From Motilibacter aurantiacus (GTDB taxonomy: Bacteria > Actinomycetota > Actinomycetes > Motilibacterales > Motilibacteraceae), in contig NZ_JAANNO010000003.1 of the NCBI RefSeq assembly GCF_011250645.1, positions 248,001-312,000 of the forward strand: a stretch of DNA of 64,000 bases, read 5' to 3'. The position numbers and the translations under genes are program-made. Shown here in pieces: positions 1-6,940 of this stretch. Positions within the stretch are counted from its first letter, which is position 1, and every line of letters begins with the position of its first letter. The notes under the pieces are model-generated. The model was not told the DNA's origin and did no database searches. It saw nothing but the letters and a program-made list of their open reading frames with translations.

Positions 1-646
1 GCCCGGGGACGTCGGCGACGGTGAAGCGCACGTCCCCGGCCTCGACGACGCCGAGGTTCGGCACCAGCGTGGTGAAGGGGTAGTCCGCGATCTTCGGCTT
101 GGCCGCGGAGAGGGCGCCGACGAGGCTGGACTTGCCGGCGCTCGGGAAGCCGACGAGGGCGATGTCCGCGACGGTCTTGAGCTCGAGGACGACGTCCTGG
201 GCCTCGCCCGGCTCGCCCAGCAGCGCGAAGCCCGGGGCCTTGCGCTTGGTCGACGCGAGCGCGGCGTTGCCGAGCCCGCCCCGCCCGCCCTGGGCGATGA
301 CGTAGCGGGTCCCGGCGCCGACGAGGTCGGCCAGGACCTCCCCGTCGAGCGTGGTGACGACGGTGCCGTCGGGGACCGGCAGCACGAGCGTCTCGCCGTT
401 GGCCCCGTCGCGGTTGTTGCCCTGCCCCTGCTTGCCGCTCGTCGCGCGCCGGTGGGGGCCGTGGTGGTAGTCGAGCAGCGTCGTGACCTGCGGGTCGACG
501 ACGAGCACGATGTCCCCGCCGTTGCCGCCGTCCCCGCCGTCCGGGCCGCCGAGCGGCTTGAACTTCTCGCGGTGGACGGACGCGCAGCCGTTGCCGCCGT
601 CGCCGGCGGCGGCGTGCAGCACGACGCGGTCGACGAAGGTCGTCAT
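1..646 (-). CDS. obgE: Obg family GTPase, 3' end cut off by window edge
   Basis: This is the N-terminal 215 codons of the Spo0B-associated GTPase Obg/CgtA, a ribosome-associated GTPase needed for 50S assembly and stress control. The protein begins [18 protein letters not shown] and carries the glycine-rich Obg fold ([24 protein letters not shown]), then the start of the G domain with a P-loop [12 protein letters not shown] and the switch region [11 protein letters not shown]. The sequence leaves the window within the G3 motif (DVPG), so the rest of the G domain and any C-terminal domain are not visible. The ATG at 644-646 gives the exact family N-terminus. It lies downstream of rplU-rpmA on the same strand, the usual actinobacterial order, but a strong hairpin sits in between. 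Confidence 0.97.
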   Translation of the reverse strand, partial: MTTFVDRVVLHAAAGDGGNGCASVHREKFKPLGGPDGGDGGNGGDIVLVVDPQVTTLLDYHHGPHRRATSGKQGQGNNRDGANGETLVLPVPDGTVVTTLDGEVLADLVGAGTRYVIAQGGRGGLGNAALASTKRKAPGFALLGEPGEAQDVVLELKTVADIALVGFPSAGKSSLVGALSAAKPKIADYPFTTLVPNLGVVEAGDVRFTVADVPG

Positions 647-740
647 CGGGGCTGTCCTCTCGTTGGTACGGCACCGGCGCGCCCGGCCCTCCGGACGCGT
701 ACGCGTCGGGAGGCGGCCGGGGCACCGGCGGTGGAAAGGC

Positions 741-775
741 GAAGGGCGGACCGGGAAAGACCCGGTCCGCCCTTC
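741..775 (-). terminator. Hairpin terminator after rpmA
   Basis: A perfect 15-bp inverted repeat (741-755 against 761-775) with the 5-nt loop AAAGA lies 22 bp past the rpmA stop. On the minus strand it is followed by GCCTTTCC, which is only weakly T-rich. It probably ends or attenuates the rplU-rpmA transcript before obgE. The 647-740 spacer beyond it shows no gene. Confidence 0.75.
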
Positions 776-797
776 GACAACGCTGAGTGCTGCGGAG

Positions 798-1076
798 TTA
801 CTCCGCGGCGACGTCCGCCGCGACCACGGCCGGGACGATGTTGACGACGCGGCGCTCGCGCTTGCGGCCGAACTCCACGTGGCCCGGGACGAGCGCGAAC
901 AGCGTGTCGTCGCCGCCACGGCCGACGCCGTCGCCCGGGTGGAAGTGGGTGCCGCGCTGGCGGACGAGGATCTCGCCGGCCTTCACCAGCTGACCGCCGA
1001 ACCGCTTGACCCCGAGGTACTGCGGGTTGGAGTCGCGGCCGTTGCGCGTCGAGGACGCGCCCTTCTTGTGTGCCAT
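798..1076 (-). CDS. rpmA: 50S ribosomal protein L27
   Basis: Ribosomal protein L27 of the large subunit, 92 residues, whose flexible N-terminus reaches towards the peptidyl-transferase centre. The sequence [20 protein letters not shown] is diagnostic, followed by [22 protein letters not shown] and the HFHPGDGVG segment. There is no N-terminal extension of the Firmicutes type that needs removal by Prp protease. It starts 7 bp after the rplU stop, so the two genes form one operon. Length is normal for the family; the C-terminal VVAADVAAE tail is slightly extended. Confidence 0.98.
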   Translation of the reverse strand: MAHKKGASSTRNGRDSNPQYLGVKRFGGQLVKAGEILVRQRGTHFHPGDGVGRGGDDTLFALVPGHVEFGRKRERRVVNIVPAVVAADVAAE

Positions 1077-1083
1077 GGCGGGC

Positions 1084-1398
1084 CTACTTCCCGGTCTCGA
1101 TGCCGGTGACGCGCACCTGCGTCAGCGAGCTGCGGAAGCCGCCACGCACGCGGTAGCCGGTCTTGTTCTTGTACTTGAGGATGTCGATCTTGGGCCCCTT
1201 GCGGTGGTCGAGGACCTCCGCGGTGACCGTGACGTTGGCGAGCGCCGCGGCGTCGCTGGTCACGGTCTCGCCGTCCACGAGGAGCAGCGGCTTCAGCTGG
1301 AAGGTCGACCCCGGCTCGCCCGCGACCCGGTCGAGGACGACGAGGTCACCGACGGCGACCTTCTCCTGACGGCCGCCGGCCCGGACGATGGCGTACAC
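1084..1398 (-). CDS. rplU: 50S ribosomal protein L21
   Basis: Ribosomal protein L21 (104 residues), a 23S rRNA-binding protein of the large subunit. The protein reads [18 protein letters not shown] at the N-terminus and [19 protein letters not shown] near the C-terminus, both typical. I choose the GTG at 1396-1398 because the family begins exactly there and a good ribosome binding site (GGAAGGA) lies about 8 nt upstream. The same frame stays open upstream to 1638, but that stretch is not conserved-looking. First gene of the rplU-rpmA operon, with a clear promoter about 110 bp upstream. Confidence 0.98.
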   Translation of the reverse strand: MYAIVRAGGRQEKVAVGDLVVLDRVAGEPGSTFQLKPLLLVDGETVTSDAAALANVTVTAEVLDHRKGPKIDILKYKNKTGYRVRGGFRSSLTQVRVTGIETGK

Positions 1399-1506
1399 CT
1401 GGCGTTTCCTTCCCGCGTGAGACGGCCCGCACGGCTGCGGCGATGCCCCTGACGGCACCACCGCGCACGAGCGCGGGCAGGCACGCCGGAGGCGCACCGA
1501 GGGATC

Positions 1507-1536
1507 AGAGTACGTAGCGGCGTCCGGCACGGTCAA
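1507..1536 (-). promoter_or_regulatory. Sigma-70-type promoter of rplU-rpmA
   Basis: On the minus strand a -35 box TTGACC (1531-1536) and a -10 box TACTCT (1507-1512) are separated by 18 bp. This is the best housekeeping-type promoter I found in the window. Transcription would start near 1500 and leave a leader of about 100 nt before rplU. Such a leader could hold an autoregulatory L21 site, but I see only a short GC hairpin there and no recognised motif. Confidence 0.65.
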
Positions 1537-1625
1537 ACCGGGGCGCGCGGAGTCGCGCCCGGGGAACGCGGGAATCTCGTCGGTGACCGCGGGCACCCGG
1601 CCCGCCACCGGGGACGGACACCAGC

Positions 1626-2471
1626 GTGAAGATCGCATTCCTGGGCCTGGGCCGCATGGGCCGCGAGCTCGCCCGGCACCTGCTCACCGAGCACGAGGTG
1701 ACCGTGTGGAACCGCACCCCGGAGGCGGCCGACGGGCTCGTGGCCGAGGGGGCGCTGCGGGCCGGCACCGCCGCGGAGGCCGTGCAGGGGGCGGAGGTCG
1801 TCGTCACCGCGCTGTTCGGGGCCGCCGCGGTGCGCGAGGTCGTCGTCAACGCGCGGCTGCCGGTCCCGGCCGAGTGCACCTGGGTCGACGTCACGACGCT
1901 CTCGCCGGAGCAGGCCACGGAGTTCGCCGCCTGGGCCGCCGAGCACGAGGTCTGGTACGCCCACTCCCCCGTCGTCGGGTCGCTGGCCCCGGCCCGCGCC
2001 CGGGCGCTCGGCGTCCTGCTCGGCGGCGACCCGGAGGCCGTGCGGGTGGCCGAGCCGCTGGTGCGGCTGTGGGCCGGGCCGGGCCGGCTGCGGGTGTACG
2101 ACTCGGCGGCCCATGCCGCGGCCGACAAGCTGGTGAACAACCTCGCGCTCGCGGTCGGCATGCAGGGGCTCGTCGAGGCACTGCGGCTCGGCCGGTCGGC
2201 CGGGCTGACCACCGACCAGGTCCTCGCCGCTCTCGACGGGTCGATGCTGACGCCGACGGCGAAGGCCAAGGGCGCGGCGGTGCGGGCGGCGGCGTACTCG
2301 GACACCCAGTTCTCCACCGACCTTCTGGCCAAGGACGCCCGGCTCATGCTCGACACGACGACGCTGCCGCTGCCCGCGCTGACCGCCGCGGCGACGGCCC
2401 TGCTCGAGGCGTCGCGGCGCGGCCACGGGGACGAGGACTTCTCCGTGATCGCGGCCGACGACGCGCGGTAG
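1626..2471 (+). CDS. NAD(P)-binding 3-hydroxyisobutyrate dehydrogenase-like oxidoreductase
   Basis: A 281-residue member of the beta-hydroxyacid dehydrogenase family (6-phosphogluconate dehydrogenase fold). The N-terminal Rossmann motif is FLGLGRMGRELARHL with VWNRTPEAA following. The segment VDVTTLSPEQA matches the family substrate-binding region, ADKLVNNLAL carries the conserved catalytic lysine, and DLLAKDARL lies near the C-terminus. Family members reduce small hydroxy acids or semialdehydes with NADPH or NADH; the true substrate cannot be read from the sequence. It is divergent from rplU and monocistronic, ended by a hairpin at 2502-2528. In M. tuberculosis this slot holds dctA, so this is a lineage-specific gene. 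Confidence 0.88.
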   Translation: MKIAFLGLGRMGRELARHLLTEHEVTVWNRTPEAADGLVAEGALRAGTAAEAVQGAEVVVTALFGAAAVREVVVNARLPVPAECTWVDVTTLSPEQATEFAAWAAEHEVWYAHSPVVGSLAPARARALGVLLGGDPEAVRVAEPLVRLWAGPGRLRVYDSAAHAAADKLVNNLALAVGMQGLVEALRLGRSAGLTTDQVLAALDGSMLTPTAKAKGAAVRAAAYSDTQFSTDLLAKDARLMLDTTTLPLPALTAAATALLEASRRGHGDEDFSVIAADDAR

Positions 2472-2501
2472 GCCGCTCGCTCCCCGGGTCTGGGGGCACG
2501 T

Positions 2502-2528
2502 CGGGCGCCGTCTCGCGCACGGCGCCCG
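2502..2528 (+). terminator. Hairpin terminator after the oxidoreductase
   Basis: A perfect 10-bp stem (2502-2511 with 2519-2528) and a 7-nt loop start 31 bp after the oxidoreductase stop. There is no T-tract, as is common in high-GC actinobacteria. The remaining spacer to 2690 holds no visible gene. Confidence 0.6.
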
Positions 2529-2690
2529 GCAGCGGGCACGAGGGGGGGCCGGCCCCTCCGGGCGCACATCACCTCATCGGGCCGTCAGGCCCGGGCCCCG
2601 CCGTGCCGAAGGTTCTGGGACGGCTCTGCCCGGGCCGTCGGCAGCCGTCGCGCACGCGGCGGCCGGCCTGCCGACCGACGAGGACCTGTC

Positions 2691-5003
2691 GTGCCCCACC
2701 TGCTCCACCGGCTCCTGCAGGACCGCCGTGCCCGCGCGCTCGTGCCGATGCTGCTCGGCCTCGCCCTGATCGCCCCGGCCGCCGCCATCCAGGCGCCGCA
2801 GCTCGCCGACGCCGCGGCACGGGCGTTCGGCAAGAAGATCGAGTGGTTCGCCGCGCAGCAGCCGCAGAAGACGTGCAGCCCCAGCCCGAAGCCGGGGACG
2901 CTCAAGCTGGCCACCTGGCTGCAGAAGACGTACAAGGGCACCGGCAGCCTGGGGATCAGCCGCGCCTGCAAGGCCGGGGCACGCTCGGAGCACAAGGAGG
3001 GGCGGGCGTTCGACTGGAAGGTCAACGTCCGCAACGCCAAGCAGAAGTCGCAGGCGGCCGCCTTCCTCACCTTCCTCCTGGCCACCGACAAGCACGGCAA
3101 CAAGGCGGCCATGGCCCGCCGCATGGGCGTCATGTACGTCATCTGGAACCGGAAGATCTGGTCCACGTCGAGCCCCAGCGTCTGGCGGCCGTACCACGGC
3201 GCGAGCGCGCACACCGACCACATGCACATCTCGCTCGGCTGGAACGGCGCGATGGGCAAGACCTCGTTCTGGTCCGGGCTGGTCGTCGACCCCGTGCTGC
3301 CGCCGGTCAAGGCACCGGTGAAGCCACCGGTGAAGGGGCCGGCCACGGCGACCCCGAAGCCGGTGCCCACGGCGAAGCCCACGGCCCGCCCGACGGCGCC
3401 GAGCGTGGTCGCGCCGACGCCGCCCGCCCCGGCCCCCGCGCCGACCCGGACCGTGCGCCCGACGCCGACCCCCACCCCGACGCCCACGCCCCCGCCGATC
3501 TGGCCGCCGCTGGTCGACCTCGGCGCGACCGGTCAGGCCGACGTCGACGTGCCCGTGCTCGGCCAGGTCACGACGACGGCGTTCTCGCTCAAGGCCGGCA
3601 CGAGGTACCGGCTCGCCGTCAGTGGCACCTACCGCTACGGCACCGGCAGCTCGCTCGCGGACGCGACGTGCAACTGGCACCCGTACGATGACAAGGGCTG
3701 GTCCCGTCAGTCGACCTGGGAGTCCACCGGCACCGCACAGTTCGACCTCGTGGTGGACGGGCGCAGCGACTGGCGGACGCGCAGCGGCTCGACGAGCGCG
3801 TGCGACTCCGCCCACGTCTACTACATGGACTACACGCCCGCCGTCAGCGGCCCGCTGACGCTGCAGGTGCTCGACGACTACTACCCGGACAACGCCGGCT
3901 CCCTGCGCCTGTCGGTGATGAAGTCGGGTGCGTACGTCGGCAACCTCGCCGCACCGGTCCCGCCCGCGGCGCCCCTGCCCGAGGCCGACGAGCCCCGGCT
4001 GACCGACGGCCCGGCCGCGTACGTCGACAGCGTCGACGTGCCGGCCAACGGCGGCGTCGTCCGGACCGCTCAGGTGCTGCGGGCCGGCATCAACTACACC
4101 GTGACCGCCACGGGCGTCATCGACTTCGGCGAGGGCGAGTCCGACGCCGCGTGCCTGCGACGTGGGCAGTCGACGTCGTGGAAGCGGACGGCCTCCGTCG
4201 ACCCGCTCCACCAGGAGCAGGCGTCGCTGGACCTGCACGTCGACGGCACCGTCCCTGGCCTCGGCCCCGTCGGCACCGCGGTCGGCAACTGCGCGGTGTC
4301 GACCCACACCTACACCTGGTCCTTCACCCCGACCCGCGACGGCCGCGCCCGGCTCCAGGTGTTCGACCCCGCCCCCGAGGACAACACCGGCGCCCTGCGG
4401 GTGACGGTCGAGCGGTCGACCGCGGTCCCGGCGCCCAGTGCCGACGGCGTGCCGGTCACCGGGGGGCCGACGCTGACCGACGAGACCGTGGCGCTTCCCG
4501 CCGACGCGACCGTCCCCGTCCGCACGGCCGGCACCCTGGTGCGCGGGGCGACGTACGCGGTGACGGTCAGCGGCACCTACGACACCGGCTACGGCCCGGC
4601 CGACGCGGAGTGCGCGTCGCGGGGCGGCCAGTGGCGCAACGACGTGGACTGGAACGCCGTGCGCAGGGCCGACCTGTTCGACCTGTACCTCGACGGGACC
4701 GACCCGGCCCTCACCGCCGCCGACGCGGACGCCGCGGGCTGCAGCGCGGCGCACGTGTGGAAGGGGACGTACACCGCGACCCGCAACGGGGCGCTGCGGC
4801 TCGGCCTGTGGGACGTCGACCTCAGGGACAACACCGGCGAGCTCACGGTGCGGGTCACGCGGGTGGTCAGCGGCGGCACTCCTGCGCCGACCCCGACCCC
4901 GACCCCGACACCCGCTCCGACACCCGCTCCGACACCCGCTCCGACGCCCGCTCCGACGCCGACGGCCGGCCCGACCCCGACGAGCACCCCGCGGGGGACC
5001 TGA
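2691..5003 (+). CDS. Secreted peptidase-like protein with three beta-sandwich repeats and Pro-Thr linkers
   Basis: A 770-residue exported protein of unknown exact role. Residues 1-35 look like a signal peptide (LVPMLLGLALIAPAAA). Residues 50-200 resemble an M15/ARB_07466-type zinc peptidase domain: SEHKEGRAFDWKV (99-111) and HTDHMHIS (174-181) match the paired metal and catalytic motifs of peptidoglycan D,D-carboxypeptidases. A Pro/Thr/Lys linker (about 200-275) leads to three repeats of about 130 residues (about 277-415, 430-570 and 590-730). Each has an LxAGxxYxVxxxGxxxxG core, paired cysteines and a closing DNxGxLxxxV strand, reminiscent of PA-IL-like galactose-binding domains. It ends in an APTP-rich tail. 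The GTG start follows AGGAC. A wall hydrolase or wall-binding protein is an inference. Confidence 0.75.
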   Translation: MPHLLHRLLQDRRARALVPMLLGLALIAPAAAIQAPQLADAAARAFGKKIEWFAAQQPQKTCSPSPKPGTLKLATWLQKTYKGTGSLGISRACKAGARSEHKEGRAFDWKVNVRNAKQKSQAAAFLTFLLATDKHGNKAAMARRMGVMYVIWNRKIWSTSSPSVWRPYHGASAHTDHMHISLGWNGAMGKTSFWSGLVVDPVLPPVKAPVKPPVKGPATATPKPVPTAKPTARPTAPSVVAPTPPAPAPAPTRTVRPTPTPTPTPTPPPIWPPLVDLGATGQADVDVPVLGQVTTTAFSLKAGTRYRLAVSGTYRYGTGSSLADATCNWHPYDDKGWSRQSTWESTGTAQFDLVVDGRSDWRTRSGSTSACDSAHVYYMDYTPAVSGPLTLQVLDDYYPDNAGSLRLSVMKSGAYVGNLAAPVPPAAPLPEADEPRLTDGPAAYVDSVDVPANGGVVRTAQVLRAGINYTVTATGVIDFGEGESDAACLRRGQSTSWKRTASVDPLHQEQASLDLHVDGTVPGLGPVGTAVGNCAVSTHTYTWSFTPTRDGRARLQVFDPAPEDNTGALRVTVERSTAVPAPSADGVPVTGGPTLTDETVALPADATVPVRTAGTLVRGATYAVTVSGTYDTGYGPADAECASRGGQWRNDVDWNAVRRADLFDLYLDGTDPALTAADADAAGCSAAHVWKGTYTATRNGALRLGLWDVDLRDNTGELTVRVTRVVSGGTPAPTPTPTPTPAPTPAPTPAPTPAPTPTAGPTPTSTPRGT
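4907..4954 (+). repeat. Four 12-bp tandem repeats in the Pro-Thr tail
   Basis: Four consecutive copies of a 12-bp unit, GACACCCGCTCC three times and GACGCCCGCTCC once, inside the 3' end of the secreted-protein gene. They encode an Ala-Pro-Thr-Pro repeat. Gain or loss of units would keep the frame, so they can change tail length without breaking the protein. Confidence 0.9.
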
Positions 5004-5007
5004 CCGC

Positions 5008-5616
5008 TCAGGCAGCCCAGTCGCCGAGGCCGCCCTCGAGGGCGCCCAGCGCCGCGTCCACCAGCGGCCACCGGGCGTCCTCGGGGCAGCCCTCGGCGAG
5101 CCAGCGCAGCGCGGCCGCGTTGAGGAAGCCGAAGAAGCCCCACAGGGCGTACTCGCGTCGGGTGCCGACGCCCGGCTGCAGCAGGCCACGCAGCCGGGCC
5201 ACGTAGTCGGCGCGGGCGTCCCGGCGGATGGTCGCCGCGGGCTCCGGCTCCCCCTCGGACCGGGCGAGCGGCGCGAGCCACCCGCTGGGATGTCGGGCCA
5301 CGTGCTCGAGGTACGCCAGCGTCGCGGCGCGCACCCGGTCCCGGGCCGGGACGGCCGGGGCCAGCTGCGCGAGGGCCTCCTCGTGGGCCGCGACGAGGTC
5401 GTCGACGGAGCGCTGGACGACCGCCGCGTAGAGCCCGGCCTTGCCCGCGAAGTAGCGATAGACCAACGCCTCGGACGCCCCCGCCGCCGCGGCCACCGGA
5501 GCGAGGGCCACGTCGTCGTACGGCGTGGCGGCGAACGCGGCGGTGGCCGCGTCGAGGATGCGCTCCTGCCGCTCGCCCGGGTCCAGCCGCTGGCGCGGGC
5601 TCCGGTCGCGTCGCAC
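5008..5616 (-). CDS. TetR family transcriptional regulator
   Basis: A 202-residue TetR/AcrR-type repressor. The N-terminal helix-turn-helix (about residues 15-62) has the family pattern RILDAATAAFAATPYDDVALAPVAAAAGASEALVYRYFAGKAG (quoted in parts: RILDAATAAFA, VAAAAGASEALVYRYF, GKAGLYAAVV). The C-terminal half is an all-helical ligand-binding domain with no recognisable ligand signature. It is divergent from the GH13 gene, with only 37 bp between start codons, and converges on the secreted-protein gene with a 4-bp gap. By position it most likely regulates itself and the GH13 gene through the inverted repeat at 5637-5654. Confidence 0.9.
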   Translation of the reverse strand: MRRDRSPRQRLDPGERQERILDAATAAFAATPYDDVALAPVAAAAGASEALVYRYFAGKAGLYAAVVQRSVDDLVAAHEEALAQLAPAVPARDRVRAATLAYLEHVARHPSGWLAPLARSEGEPEPAATIRRDARADYVARLRGLLQPGVGTRREYALWGFFGFLNAAALRWLAEGCPEDARWPLVDAALGALEGGLGDWAA

Positions 5617-5636
5617 CCGGCGAGCCTACGCGCTGG

Positions 5637-5654
5637 TGGGGTAGCCTCACCCCA
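5637..5654. promoter_or_regulatory. Candidate TetR operator overlapping the GH13 start codon
   Basis: Between tetR and the GH13 gene lies TGGGGT-N6-ACCCCA, a perfect 6-bp inverted repeat whose last base is the A of the GH13 ATG. Its size and placement in a 37-bp divergent spacer fit a TetR operator. Binding is inferred, not shown. Confidence 0.5.
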
Positions 5655-6901
5655 TGCTTACTGAGCCCTCCTCACTAGCGTGGTGGCACGTCTACCCGCT
5701 CGGCTTCTGCGGCGTGCCCGTCCGGGACCCGGACGTGGCCCCGGCGCCGCGGCTGCGCCGCCTGCGCAACTGGGTCGACTACGCCGCTGGCCTCGGGGTC
5801 ACCGGGCTGCTGCTGGGGCCGGTCTTCGCCGCCCAGACGCACGGCTACGACTCGCTCGACCAGTTCCGGGTCGACCCGCGCCTGGGGTCGGACGACGACC
5901 TCGACGCGCTCGTCAGCGCGTGCGGCGAGCGGGGCCTCGCCGTGGTGCTCGACGGGGTCTTCAACCACGTCGGCGACCGGCACCCGCTCGTGCTCGAGGC
6001 CCTGGCCGGCGGCCCGGACGGCCCGCGCGCCGGGCTGTTCCGCATCGACTGGGACGCGCCGGGCGGCCCCCGCCCGGAGGTCTTCGAGGGCCACGGCTCG
6101 CTGGTCGCGCTGAACCACGCGGCGCCCGAGGTGGCGGACTACGTCGTCGCCGTCATGACGCACTGGCTGCGCCGCGGGATCGCGGGCTGGCGGCTGGACG
6201 CCGCGTACGCGGTGCCGCCGGGCTTCTGGCGCGACGTGCTCGCCCGCGTCCGCGCCGAGTTCCCCGAGGCCTGGTTCGTCGCCGAGGTCATCCACGGCGA
6301 CTACGCCGGCTTCGTCGGAAGCTCGACCGTGGACTCGGTGACGCAGTACGAGCTGTGGAAGGCGGTCTGGAGCTCGCTCACCGACCGCAACTTCTTCGAG
6401 CTGGACTGGGCGCTGCGGCGGCACGCCGGCTTTCTCGAGCGCTTCGTCCCTGCCACCTTCATCGGCAACCACGACGTCACGCGCATCGCGAGCAGGGTGG
6501 GGCCGGACGCCGCGGTCCTCGCACTCGTCGTGCTGATGACCACGGGCGGCGTCCCGTCGGTCTACTACGGGGACGAGCAGGCGCTCCTCGGCGTCAAGGA
6601 GGACCGGCTCGGAGGCGACGACGCGGTCCGGCCCGCCTACCCCGACAGCCCGCACGAGCTGACCGACGTCGGCGCGGGGATGCTCCAGGCGCACCGCGAG
6701 CTGCTGGGCGTACGGCGGGCGCGCCCGTGGCTCTCGACGGCGCGCACCGAGACGCTGGCGGTGAGCAACACGGCGTACGCGTACGCCGCCCGCCCCACCG
6801 ACGGCGGGCCCGGGCTGCGCGTCGAGCTGGACGTCAGTGGCACCCCACGCGCCCGGGTGTGGGCCGAGGACGGGGCGGAGCTGTTCGCCTTCGGCGGGTG
6901 A
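5654..6901 (+). CDS. GH13 alpha-amylase family glycoside hydrolase
   Basis: A compact 415-residue GH13 enzyme. The classical regions are all present: DGVFNHVG (100-107, region I), GWRLDAAY (178-185) with nucleophile Asp182, acid/base Glu211 in VAEVIHGDY, and FIGNHDVTR (269-277) with the conserved His273-Asp274. There is no signal peptide, so the enzyme is likely cytoplasmic and acts on maltodextrins, trehalose-type sugars or glycogen fragments; the exact linkage cannot be read. It lacks the long N- and C-terminal accessory domains of glycogen-branching or debranching enzymes. Divergent from a TetR gene that probably controls it. The next starch-related gene, malQ, is 50 kb away. Confidence 0.9.
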   Translation: MLTEPSSLAWWHVYPLGFCGVPVRDPDVAPAPRLRRLRNWVDYAAGLGVTGLLLGPVFAAQTHGYDSLDQFRVDPRLGSDDDLDALVSACGERGLAVVLDGVFNHVGDRHPLVLEALAGGPDGPRAGLFRIDWDAPGGPRPEVFEGHGSLVALNHAAPEVADYVVAVMTHWLRRGIAGWRLDAAYAVPPGFWRDVLARVRAEFPEAWFVAEVIHGDYAGFVGSSTVDSVTQYELWKAVWSSLTDRNFFELDWALRRHAGFLERFVPATFIGNHDVTRIASRVGPDAAVLALVVLMTTGGVPSVYYGDEQALLGVKEDRLGGDDAVRPAYPDSPHELTDVGAGMLQAHRELLGVRRARPWLSTARTETLAVSNTAYAYAARPTDGGPGLRVELDVSGTPRARVWAEDGAELFAFGG

Positions 6902-6906
6902 CGGGA

Positions 6907-6932
6907 TGGCCCGGGGCGGAGGCCCCGGGCCA
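6907..6932. terminator. Bidirectional hairpin between GH13 gene and rne
   Basis: An 11-bp perfect stem (6907-6917 with 6922-6932) and the loop GGAG fill the 39-bp gap between two convergent stop codons. It can serve both transcripts. Confidence 0.75.
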
Positions 6933-6940
6933 CGGCCTTC

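Noticed and set aside
2574-5189. A minus-strand open frame of 871 codons opposite the secreted-protein gene
   Set aside because: It is a shadow of the Pro/Thr-rich gene on the other strand, with Arg/Gly/Val-rich content and no recognisable motif or ribosome binding site.
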